NCBI RefSeq assembly: GCF_003369795.1
Contig: NZ_CP026730.1
Location: 2,046,001 to 2,110,000 of the forward strand
Source: Streptomyces sp. CB09001
GTDB taxonomy: Bacteria > Actinomycetota > Actinomycetes > Streptomycetales > Streptomycetaceae
Length of the DNA stretch: 64,000 nucleotides
Direction of reading: 5' to 3'
Shown here: positions 49,759-60,330 of the stretch, piece by piece
Layout of the letters: each line of letters opens with the position of its first letter
Numbering within the stretch: position 1 is the first letter of the stretch
Program-made: the position numbers and the translations under genes
The notes under the pieces: generated by a model
The model's input: only the letters and a program-made list of their open reading frames with translations
Told to the model about the DNA's origin: nothing
The model's database searches: none

Positions 49759-52375
49759 CCGCCACCCGCAACTCCCTCCCCGAACCCGCGACCGCCACCG
49801 ACCCGTCCCGGTCCGTGCGCAGCACCGTCGCTCCCCGGGCGCGCAGTGCCGCGACGGTGCCGGGTGCCGGGTGGCCGTAGGTGTTGTCCTCGCCGCAGCT
49901 GATGAGCGCCAGACGTGGGGCGACCCGGCGCAGGAACGCGAAGTCCTGGTGGGCCGAGCCGTGGTGGGCCACCTTCAGCACGTCGACACCCTTCAGCGCC
50001 GCTGCCGCCGGGGAGCGGGCCAGCTCCCGCTGGGCCGGGGGCTCCAGGTCGCCGAGCAGGAGCACGCGCAGGCCCGCCGTCCGGACCAGGAGGGTGACGC
50101 TGGCGTCGTTGGGGCCGCCCTCCGTGCCCGGTGCGGTGGTGGTCGGTGGGCTCGGCGGGGGCCAGACCACCTGCCAGGACAGCGGGCCGGAGCGGCGCTG
50201 TTCTCCGGCGGTGGCGTGCCGCACGGGGATGCCTCGGGAGGCCGCCTGTCTCCGGACGAACCCGGCTTGGTCCGGGGGCTCTTCCAGGGCGGTCGTCTCA
50301 ATCGCGCCCACCGAGCGGCCCCGCAGCACCCCGGGGAGCCCGGCCACGTGGTCGGCGTGGAAGTGGGTGAGTAGGACGAGGGGGACGCGGGTGATGCCGA
50401 GGGAACGCAGGCAGTGGTCGACCAGGGCGGGGTCGGGGCCCGCGTCCACGACCACGGCCGTCCCCTCTCCCGCGGCGAGGACCAGCGCGTCGCCCTGGCC
50501 CACGTCGCACATCACCATCCGCCAGCCGGGCGGGGGCCAGCCCCTGATGACCCGGGCCAGCGGGGGCGGTTGCACCACGACGAGGATCAGGAGCAGCGCG
50601 CAAGCGCCGCACCACCAGGGATGCCGCAGCAGGCGTCGGCCTGCCAGCAGCACGCCCACCGTGACGAGGGCGAGCAGCGCCGCCCCGGCCCAGCTGCCCT
50701 GCCAGTCCACTCCCGCACCGGGCAGCGCGGCCCCGGTCCGCGCGATCCCCGCGATCCACTCCGCCGGCCAGCCTCCGCACCAGGCCAGGCTCTTGGCCAG
50801 CGGCATCGCCACCGGCGCCGTCGCCAACGCCGCGAAGCCCAGGACCGTGGCCGGGGCCACCGCGAACTCCGCCAGCAGGTTGCACGGCACCCCCACCAGG
50901 CTCACCCGCGCCGACAGCACCGCGACCACCGGCGCGCACAGGGCCTGCGCGGCACCCGCGGCGGCCAGCGCCTCCGCCAGCCGAGGCGGCACCCCGCGCC
51001 TTCTCAACGCCGCGCTCCACCGGGGAGCGATTGTGAGCAGTGCGCCCGTGGCGAGCACGGAGAGCAGGAAGCCGTAACTGCGGGCCAGCCACGGGTCGTA
51101 GAGCACCAGGAGCAGTACCGCCGTCGCCAGGGCCGGGAGGAGGGATCTGCGGCGTCCGGTGGCCAGGGCGAGCAGGGCGACGGACCCGCAGGCCGCCGCG
51201 CGCAGCACGCTCGGGTCCGGCCGACACACGACGACGAAGGCGAGCGCGAGCAGTCCGCCGAGCAGTGCGGTCGTGCGCAGATGCAGGCCGAGGCGGGGCG
51301 CCAGGCCTCGGCGCTCGCTGCGCGGGGCCAGGCCCGGCGGGCCCAGGAGCAGCGCGAGCACGATCGTGAAGTTGGCGCCGGACACGGCCAGCGTGTGCGT
51401 CAGGTCGGTTTCCTTGAAAGCCTCCTCCAACTCCGGCGTGATGCGTGAGGTGTCGCCGACGACCAGGCCCGGCAGCAACGCCCTCGCGTCCGTCGACAGG
51501 TCCTCGGTCGCCTCGCGCAGGCCGGACCGCAGCCGGCCCGCGAGCCGTTGCGCCGTCGAAGGCTTCGACGCCACCTCCGGTGCCTGTCCTCCGGGCCGTA
51601 CGCGCAGCACCGCGGCGATCCGGTCGCCGCGCGTCCTCGGGGGTGACAGGCGGGCGGTGACGCGGAGCCGGGTGGTCGGCAGCAGGTTCAGCCAGCGGGA
51701 GGGTGCGGCGGGCTGCGTGCGGGACCGCTCGCCTTCCCGGCCTTCCCCCTCGTCCCCGCCTTCCCCCTCGTCCCCGCCTTCCCCGCCTTCCTCACCTACG
51801 TCCACCAGGACGAGCACCGGCGTCCGGGTCGTCACCGGCGTACCGCCCCTCGCGCTCACCTGTCGCACGTCTGCCTCGATCAGCACGGTGGGCGGCACCG
51901 CGCGGTTGCCCCGGACGCGCGGCCGGGTGAGGCGGGGGTCGGCCGTGACCTCCACCTCCGCGGTGACGGTGGCGTAGCGCCGGGCTGCCTCGGGGACGGG
52001 CCCGCGGCGCAGGTCCGCGCCGTGCAGCGCGGCCGAGGTGGCGGACGCGGCGACGCAGAGGAGCAGGGCGGCGACCGGGGCACGGAACCGTCCGCGCCGC
52101 GACGCCGACAGCAGTGCCCCGGCCAGGAGCAGAGTGACCGTCACCACGCCCACCGCCCAGCCCGTCGGCACGTCCAGCGTCAGCGCCGCCGTCGCCCAGG
52201 CCGCGAGGGCGGGTGGGACCAGGCGCAGGTCGGCGGGGCCCTCCTGCCGGGGGTGGGCCGCACCCAGCCGGTGTCCGGAGGCGGCGTGCACGGCGGCGCG
52301 CGAGGGCCTGGCAGGGGACTGGTCCGAACCGGCGAGCCCGTCCGGCCGGTCCGCTCCGGTCATGTGCCTGCTCAT
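49751..52375 (-). CDS. comEC: ComEC/Rec2-type DNA internalisation protein
   Basis: 874 residues; the ATG at 52375 overlaps the comEA stop (ATGA). It has an N-terminal OB-like DUF4131 region interrupted by an acidic Gly-Glu-Asp repeat encoded by 18 bp repeats near 51740-51780. The competence domain (LAVSGANFTIVLAL, YGFLLSVLATGALL) follows, then a C-terminal MBL-fold nuclease-like domain (LTHFHADHVAGLPG, VLKVAHHGS). In naturally competent bacteria ComEC forms the DNA channel; streptomycete competence is not established. A 57 bp piece near the 3' end (49867-49923) is duplicated 1.1 kb downstream. Confidence 0.95.
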   Translation of the reverse strand: MSRHMTGADRPDGLAGSDQSPARPSRAAVHAASGHRLGAAHPRQEGPADLRLVPPALAAWATAALTLDVPTGWAVGVVTVTLLLAGALLSASRRGRFRAPVAALLLCVAASATSAALHGADLRRGPVPEAARRYATVTAEVEVTADPRLTRPRVRGNRAVPPTVLIEADVRQVSARGGTPVTTRTPVLVLVDVGEEGGEGGDEGEGGDEGEGREGERSRTQPAAPSRWLNLLPTTRLRVTARLSPPRTRGDRIAAVLRVRPGGQAPEVASKPSTAQRLAGRLRSGLREATEDLSTDARALLPGLVVGDTSRITPELEEAFKETDLTHTLAVSGANFTIVLALLLGPPGLAPRSERRGLAPRLGLHLRTTALLGGLLALAFVVVCRPDPSVLRAAACGSVALLALATGRRRSLLPALATAVLLLVLYDPWLARSYGFLLSVLATGALLTIAPRWSAALRRRGVPPRLAEALAAAGAAQALCAPVVAVLSARVSLVGVPCNLLAEFAVAPATVLGFAALATAPVAMPLAKSLAWCGGWPAEWIAGIARTGAALPGAGVDWQGSWAGAALLALVTVGVLLAGRRLLRHPWWCGACALLLILVVVQPPPLARVIRGWPPPGWRMVMCDVGQGDALVLAAGEGTAVVVDAGPDPALVDHCLRSLGITRVPLVLLTHFHADHVAGLPGVLRGRSVGAIETTALEEPPDQAGFVRRQAASRGIPVRHATAGEQRRSGPLSWQVVWPPPSPPTTTAPGTEGGPNDASVTLLVRTAGLRVLLLGDLEPPAQRELARSPAAAALKGVDVLKVAHHGSAHQDFAFLRRVAPRLALISCGEDNTYGHPAPGTVAALRARGATVLRTDRDGSVAVAGSGRELRVAGS
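49867..49923. repeat. 57 bp imperfect repeat, inner copy within comEC
   Basis: It codes for the RLALISCGEDNTYGHPA part of ComEC. Offset to the outer copy is 1,120 bp; the segment between them carries the small accessory genes. Confidence 0.85.
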
Positions 52376-53490
52376 GGCCGCACGAGATCCCGCAGGTCGG
52401 CGAAGCGGCGCTCGCCGATGCCGTTGACCTCGCGCAGTTCGTCGACCGAGCGGAAACCGCCGTGCCGGGTGCGGTAGTCGATGATGTGCTGGGCGAGGAC
52501 CGGGCCGACGCCCGGGAGGGTGTCGAGCTGGTCGGTGGTCGCCGTGTTGAGGGAGACCGGTGCCGCGGGGGCCGCCCCCGCGGGCCCGCCCGGGGCGGCC
52601 CCCGCTCCGGGCGGGGGTGCGGGCGCCCCGACGATCACCTGCTCGCCGTCCACCAGGAAGCGGGCGCGGTTCAGTCCGTCGGTCTTCGCGCCGGGCCGGA
52701 CACCCCCGGCGGCCCGCAGGGCGTCCGCGACGCGTGAACCGGCCGGGAGGCTGTGGATTCCGGGTTTGCGGACCTTGCCGCCGACGTCCACCACGATCTC
52801 GGGCCCGGTCGTGGCCGCTGCCCCGGGCTCGGGCCCGCCGGTCGGGTCGCGGTCCTCGGTCGTCGGCGCCGGCTTCCCGGCTCCGTAGGCCGCCGCCTCC
52901 CGCACCACCTCGGGCGCCGCCACCGGCTGGGTGCGGCCGGTCCAGAAGTGCTGGACCGCGAAGACCGCCGCGACGACGAGCAGCACCGAGAGCGCGGCCA
53001 CACTGCGCCGCTCCAGCCCGCACCGCGTCTGCAACCACAGAGGCATCCGCTCCCGCAGCACCGCCCCGGCCCGCTCTCGCCAGGTCGTCCCGGCGCCACC
53101 GGGGAAAGGGACGGCGGAGTCGGGGAGAGGGACGGCGGGGACGGAGGGGGGTACGGCGATGTCGGAGAGGGGTACGGCGGTGCCGGTGCCGGTGCCGGTG
53201 CCCGTAGGAGCGTCGGGACCGGGCAACGGCGGTCCCTTCCCCGTCCCGCCGTGCGCCCCCTCGCGTCCCGCATGGCCGAATCCCTCGGCACGCTCGGCGA
53301 ACAGCGTCTCCGCCCTCCGCCGCAACTCCTCCGGGTCCGCGTGCCGGCGGCCGTGCCGGGCGTGGGAGCGGTGGCGGGCTCGGGAGCGGGAGCCGGGCGC
53401 GTGGTGGTGCGCGAGGCGGCCGTCGGAGGCCGGGGCGCGGCCCGGGCCGCTGGTCGCGGAAGCGGTGCGTGAGCGTGATCGAAGAGCCAT
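52372..53490 (-). CDS. comEA: ComEA-family helix-hairpin-helix DNA-binding protein
   Basis: 372 residues from the ATG at 53490 (GATGCT box six bases upstream, probably leaderless). A long charged, Pro/Thr-rich cytoplasmic N-terminus precedes one membrane helix (VAALSVLLVVAAVFAVQHFW, residues ~165-185). An outside SLBB domain (VDVGGKVRKPGIHSLPAGSR) and C-terminal double HhH motifs (LNTATTDQLDTLPGVGPVLA, LREVNGIGERRFADL) follow. It would bind double-stranded DNA outside the membrane and pass it to ComEC, with which it is coupled. Confidence 0.94.
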   Translation of the reverse strand: MALRSRSRTASATSGPGRAPASDGRLAHHHAPGSRSRARHRSHARHGRRHADPEELRRRAETLFAERAEGFGHAGREGAHGGTGKGPPLPGPDAPTGTGTGTGTAVPLSDIAVPPSVPAVPLPDSAVPFPGGAGTTWRERAGAVLRERMPLWLQTRCGLERRSVAALSVLLVVAAVFAVQHFWTGRTQPVAAPEVVREAAAYGAGKPAPTTEDRDPTGGPEPGAAATTGPEIVVDVGGKVRKPGIHSLPAGSRVADALRAAGGVRPGAKTDGLNRARFLVDGEQVIVGAPAPPPGAGAAPGGPAGAAPAAPVSLNTATTDQLDTLPGVGPVLAQHIIDYRTRHGGFRSVDELREVNGIGERRFADLRDLVRP

Positions 53491-53644
53491 GCGAGGAGCA
53501 TCGGGCACCTCGGCACCACCGCGATGATCATGCTCAATTTCCGGGGACCACCCGCGGGTTGTGGAAAACTCGGGCCCCCTCACGGGTGACGCGGCAGCGC
53601 CCGCCGTACCCGCCCACCCCGCCCCAGCGCCGCCCGGCTCACGC

Positions 53645-54490
53645 TCACCGCGACGAGACCACGACCCCCAACAGCCCCGGCCCCGTGTGCGCGCCGATCA
53701 CCGCACCGACCTCGCTCACGTGCAGCTCGGCCAGCCCGGGCACCCGCTCCCGCAGGCGGTCCGCCAGGGCCGACGCCCGGTCCGGGGCGGCGAGATGGTG
53801 GACGGCGATGTCGACGGGCGCGCCGCCCGCCCGGTCGGCGGCGATCTCCTCCAGCCGGGCGATGGCCTTGGACGCCGTCCGGACCTTCTCCAGGGGTTCG
53901 ATGCGCCCGCCCTCCAGCCGCAGCAGGGGTTTCACGGCGAGGGCGGAGCCGAACAGCGCCTGGGCCGCCCCGATCCGGCCGCCGCGGCGCAGATAGTCGA
54001 GGGTGTCGACGTAGAAGTAGGCGGAGGTGCCCGCGGCGCGCTTCTCCGCGGCCGTGACGGCCTCGTCCACCGTGCCGCCCGCCTCGGCGGTCTCCGCGGC
54101 GGCGAGCGCGCAGAACCCGAGGGCCATCGCGATCATCCCGGTGTCCACGACGCGGACCGGGACGGTCGCCTCACGCGCCGCGACGACGGCCGCGTCGTGG
54201 GTGCCGGAGAGTTCGGCGGACAGGTGCAGGGAGACGATGCCGTCGGCGCCGGACTCGGCGATCCTGCGGTAGGTCTCGGCGAAGAGCTCGGGGCCGGGCC
54301 GGGAGGTGGTGACCGGCCGCCGTTTCTGAAGCGCCTGGGCCAGGGAGCGGGTCGAGATCTCGGTGCCCTCCTCCAGGGCCCGGTCGCCCAGGACGACGGT
54401 CAGGGGTACCGCGGTGATGCCGTGCCGCTCCATCGCCCGGGCCGGGAGGTAGGCCGTTGAATCCGTGACGATAGCGACATGGCGGGACAT
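53645..54490 (-). CDS. DegV family fatty-acid-binding protein
   Basis: 281 residues from the ATG at 54490. VAIVTDSTAYLPARAMERHG and the EDD-fold marks TSRPGPELFAE and SAELSGTHDAAV identify DegV, which binds acyl chains. In Firmicutes the homologue (FakB) presents fatty acid to the kinase FakA; no FakA is near. Leaderless start behind TAACCT. The 154 bp between it and comEA shows no gene. Confidence 0.92.
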   Translation of the reverse strand: MSRHVAIVTDSTAYLPARAMERHGITAVPLTVVLGDRALEEGTEISTRSLAQALQKRRPVTTSRPGPELFAETYRRIAESGADGIVSLHLSAELSGTHDAAVVAAREATVPVRVVDTGMIAMALGFCALAAAETAEAGGTVDEAVTAAEKRAAGTSAYFYVDTLDYLRRGGRIGAAQALFGSALAVKPLLRLEGGRIEPLEKVRTASKAIARLEEIAADRAGGAPVDIAVHHLAAPDRASALADRLRERVPGLAELHVSEVGAVIGAHTGPGLLGVVVSSR

Positions 54491-54497
54491 GAGCTGG

Positions 54498-54503
54498 AGG
54501 TTA
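54498..54503 (-). promoter_or_regulatory. Candidate -10 box of a leaderless promoter (degV)
   Basis: TAACCT on the minus strand, 7 nt before the ATG at 54490. Confidence 0.4.
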
Positions 54504-54580
54504 CCTGGCGTAGTGCCCGTGCGGCAGTCCGGCCCCGGCGACCGGTCGTTCACAGGGGCGCGACCGGCCGGCCGGGCCGG

Positions 54581-55357
54581 TCAGGTCGTGCTCTCCGGGC
54601 GGGCCTTCTTCTGCCAGGGGTACACGGGGCTCGCGGCGGGCGGGGTGATGGCGGGGCGGGCGGGGCTTCCCTCCGCGGGCTCCTGTGCCGGGGAGTCCGG
54701 CCAGGTCTGCCGGGCGGACGCGGCGTCGGCGGGCGGGGCCTCGGGCCAGGACGGTGGCGCGGCGGGCGCTCCCTCCCCCAGGCCGGTCCCGGCCGCCTCC
54801 GCCTGCGTCCTGGTCTCCGTCCAGTGCCGCAGGGCACCCGCCTCCACGTCGATCTGTGCGCTCAGCGAGTCCAGGTCGTCGTCCGAGAAGTGGCGGGCGC
54901 GGTCGCGGGCCGCCCAGCGCAGGGCGTCGGCCGACTGCGTGATGCGTTCGGTGCGCTCGCGCAGTCCGGGCAGGCGCGCGGCGAGGGTGGCGCGGTCCGG
55001 CTCGGACTCCAGGCGCCGCAGCTCGCCGTCCAGCTCGGAGCCGTGGGCGCTGAGCCGCTCGAAGAGGGCGAGGGACTCCTTGAGGGATTCGTCCTCGGCC
55101 ACGCGTGCGTGCAGTGCGTCCTGCGTGGCCCGCATGGAGGTGCGCAGCGTCAGCCGCAGCTGTGCCAGCTCGGCCGCCGGGCCCACCTGGACCAGGGATT
55201 TGGCCCGCAGGGTGTGGTCCTCGACCGTGCGGCGTGCCTGGGAGATGCCGCGGTCCACGGTGCGCTTGGCGGCGCCGACGGCCTTCACCGTGGCGTAGAC
55301 GCCCAGCACGACGGCGAGCAGGAAGAGCAGGGCGAAGACGGTGAGCGCTGCTTCCAC
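54581..55357 (-). CDS. Membrane-anchored coiled-coil protein of unknown function
   Basis: 258 residues from the GTG at 55357, with GGAGGAGGAG a few bases upstream. One N-terminal helix in the membrane (LTVFALLFLLAVVLGVYATV) is followed by ~150 residues of charged heptad-like helix (ESLALFERLSAHGSELDGEL and similar). The tail is Pro/Ala-rich and ends in WQKKARPES. Found next to leuS in related genomes as far as I recall, but unassigned. A structural or envelope scaffold role is a guess. Confidence 0.78.
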   Translation of the reverse strand: MEAALTVFALLFLLAVVLGVYATVKAVGAAKRTVDRGISQARRTVEDHTLRAKSLVQVGPAAELAQLRLTLRTSMRATQDALHARVAEDESLKESLALFERLSAHGSELDGELRRLESEPDRATLAARLPGLRERTERITQSADALRWAARDRARHFSDDDLDSLSAQIDVEAGALRHWTETRTQAEAAGTGLGEGAPAAPPSWPEAPPADAASARQTWPDSPAQEPAEGSPARPAITPPAASPVYPWQKKARPESTT

Positions 55358-55441
55358 TGGGCTCCTCCTCCGAGCGTCCGGCCCGCGGGCCGGCCGGCCA
55401 CGGCGCGACACCCGTCGTGCCGCTCTTCCACGGTAAACGCA

Positions 55442-55484
55442 ACGGGCAGGCCCAGGGTTCCGCAAGAACCCCGAACCTGCCCGT
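55442..55484 (-). terminator. leuS terminator
   Basis: ACGGGCAGG (55442-55450) with CCTGCCCGT (55476-55484) and an inner GGGTTC/GAACCC pair, 42 bp past the leuS stop. Confidence 0.75.
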
Positions 55485-55525
55485 ACCCGACCCGTAGGGG
55501 ACGCCCGAGGCGCCCCGGTCACCGC

Positions 55526-58504
<2,979 letters not shown>

Positions 58505-58581
58505 GATCCTCAAAGCTCCATCGATCGTCTCTGCCAGCGGCTGCGACCTTCAAGACCAGCGGCTGCGATTGCCGGGAAATG

Positions 58582-58606
58582 AAAAATCCCCTCGCACAGG
58601 AGGGGA
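58582..58606 (-). terminator. Attenuator (rho-independent terminator) in the leuS leader
   Basis: On the minus strand a 7 bp TCCCCTC/GAGGGGA-type stem with a 6-base loop is followed by ATTTTT. This is the only hairpin of the leader with a real T-tract, lying between the leader peptide and leuS (78 bp before its ATG). Confidence 0.85.
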
Positions 58607-58653
58607 CGCCGCGCCGATTCCGGCCACCGGACTACGACCGGGGTCGGGACTGA

Positions 58654-58692
58654 TCAGCGCGGCTCGCTAAGCAGAAGGCGTACGGCACGCAT
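58654..58692 (-). CDS. leuS leader peptide
   Basis: 12 residues, MRAVRLLLSEPR, with three consecutive Leu codons (CTT CTG CTT) just before the attenuator. Ribosome stalling on uncharged tRNA-Leu would change leader folding and let leuS be read, the ribosome-mediated attenuation known for actinobacterial leuS and leucine genes. Translation appears leaderless. This short gene is easily missed. Confidence 0.85.
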   Translation of the reverse strand: MRAVRLLLSEPR

Positions 58693-58698
58693 GGCGTC

Positions 58699-58704
58699 AG
58701 GGTA
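58699..58704 (-). promoter_or_regulatory. Candidate -10 box for the leuS transcript
   Basis: TACCCT on the minus strand, 6 nt before the leader-peptide ATG. Confidence 0.45.
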
Positions 58705-59043
58705 CCGCAGTCACCGATCGGGCCGCGACGGGCTTCCGTGCCACGTGCCACCGACCGGAATCCGGGGCCCGGCATCCGGAAACCGGTGGCGAATCTGAAC
58801 CATGGTCAAAGGTTACTTCGCGTAACGACTGCTAAGGGACACCAGCACGAGCGCGCTGTCATTTGATAACAACGCAATAACTCAAACCTCCTACCCACGG
58901 GTATGGCGCCACTTAGAGTGCGGCAGCGGGACCGCTTTCCCGAACCGCTCCGGAGTTGCCCCCATGAACCCTCCCCCGATCCACCCTCGCGACACCAGCT
59001 CGCCGCCCTCCCTCACGTCCCTGACGTGGGGAGGTCCGTCGTC
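58705..59043. other. Divergent intergenic region between leuS leader and cytochrome gene
   Basis: About 340 bp, AT-rich between 58800 and 58890. GTTAC-TTCGC-GTAAC (58812-58826) is an inverted pair that could be an operator for the cytochrome/flavoprotein genes. No confident promoter; no gene. Confidence 0.4.
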
Positions 59044-60330
59044 ATGACGAACGACAGCACGGTGGACGACACCTTCGCCCAGTTCCTGGACTTCGGCGCC
59101 GGCGTCCTCTCCCTCGTCTTCCTCAGCTGCTCGGTGATCTGGGGCCTGCTCGCCCAGGACCGGATCGTCCTCGACACCCGGCAGCGGATCCTGGCCCAGG
59201 CGGTGCACCGGACCACCGCGGTCGCCTCGGTCGTCTTCCTGCTGGTGCACATCGTGGTCAAGCTGGTCCTGGATCACACCACCTGGGTCGCCGCGGTCCT
59301 CCCGTTCGGGCTCCTGGCCACCGAGGACGAGGCGTTCGGCGGCCGGGCCGTCCTCATCGGCTTCGGCACCCTGGCCAGCATGCTCATGATCTTCGTGGGC
59401 GTCACCGGAGCCCTGCGCAACCGCTTCGCCTCCCCGGCCCCCGTGGCGGCCCGCTGGCGGGCCATGCACATGCTGGCCTACCCGGCGTGGTGCCTGGCCC
59501 TGCTGCACGGGCTCTACGCGGGTCGCTCGGCGAAGCCGGTCTTCGTGGTCCTGTACGCCCTGTCCGTGGTCGGCGTCATGGCGGCCCTGGCGCTGCGCGC
59601 GGCGCCCCGCCCGGTCAAGCGCGAGGTCGCCGACCGGATCGCCGGCCTCCTCGGGACCGGGGAGCGGCCCGACCGCGAGGAACGCGGGGAGGAGGCGGAG
59701 AGCCGGCCGAGGGACGCCGCCGCGCTGCCGGGCTACGAGCACGCCGGGGCGTCGCCCTCGCGCGGCACGTCCCCGTCCGCCCCGCTGTACGAACCCGCGG
59801 AGCGCCTCGCCGCGCCGGAGCCCGCGAGCGGCTTCGCGGCGGCCTACCGTGCCGTGTCCTACCCCTCGGGCGCCGGCCGGCCACCGCTGACGGCCGACCC
59901 GGCCGCGTCCGCCCGGCCGCCGGCCGACCCGTGGCCCACCGGGGCGATGCCGGTCGTGGACGGCGGCGGCAGCACCTCGGGCAGCTGGCCCATACCGTCG
60001 CCGCCCCCGGTCGGCGAGGCACCCCCGTCGGCCTACGACCCGCTCAACGACACCGGACACACCATCCCCGTCTACGGCGCCACGGACGCGGTGGACCACT
60101 CCGCGGCCTACTCCGCGCGGTACTCCGCGCCCCCCGCCTCGGGCTACGGCTCGAGTGACGTGTACGACACCCGTGAGACGAACGCGGTCTACGACACGTA
60201 CTACCCCAGCGACACGTACAACAGCGGTCCCGCCCCTGAACCAACCCCCGGTGCGCCGTCGCCGTCCCACGACTTCGACGCACCGGGTTCCGGTGAACCT
60301 TGGAACACGCCTTCCGGAGGCTTGAATTGA
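59044..60330 (+). CDS. Membrane b-type cytochrome / ferric-reductase-like protein
   Basis: 428 residues from the ATG at 59044 (GGGGAGG about 11 nt upstream). About six N-terminal helices carry two His pairs in separate helices: H55-x13-H69 and H142-x12-H155, the layout that binds two b hemes in ferric-reductase-like and cytochrome b proteins. From ~200 on the protein is a long disordered cytoplasmic tail rich in Pro/Ser/Tyr with several Tyr-Asp repeats. Its stop overlaps the TTG start of the NuoF-like gene, so the two form one unit that would move electrons from NAD(P)H through FMN and Fe-S to membrane heme. Confidence 0.83.
   Translation: MTNDSTVDDTFAQFLDFGAGVLSLVFLSCSVIWGLLAQDRIVLDTRQRILAQAVHRTTAVASVVFLLVHIVVKLVLDHTTWVAAVLPFGLLATEDEAFGGRAVLIGFGTLASMLMIFVGVTGALRNRFASPAPVAARWRAMHMLAYPAWCLALLHGLYAGRSAKPVFVVLYALSVVGVMAALALRAAPRPVKREVADRIAGLLGTGERPDREERGEEAESRPRDAAALPGYEHAGASPSRGTSPSAPLYEPAERLAAPEPASGFAAAYRAVSYPSGAGRPPLTADPAASARPPADPWPTGAMPVVDGGGSTSGSWPIPSPPPVGEAPPSAYDPLNDTGHTIPVYGATDAVDHSAAYSARYSAPPASGYGSSDVYDTRETNAVYDTYYPSDTYNSGPAPEPTPGAPSPSHDFDAPGSGEPWNTPSGGLN

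Noticed and set aside
58505..58704. T-box riboswitch upstream of leuS
   Set aside because: No T-box sequence or specifier-loop architecture seen; the Leu-codon leader peptide plus attenuator explains the region better.
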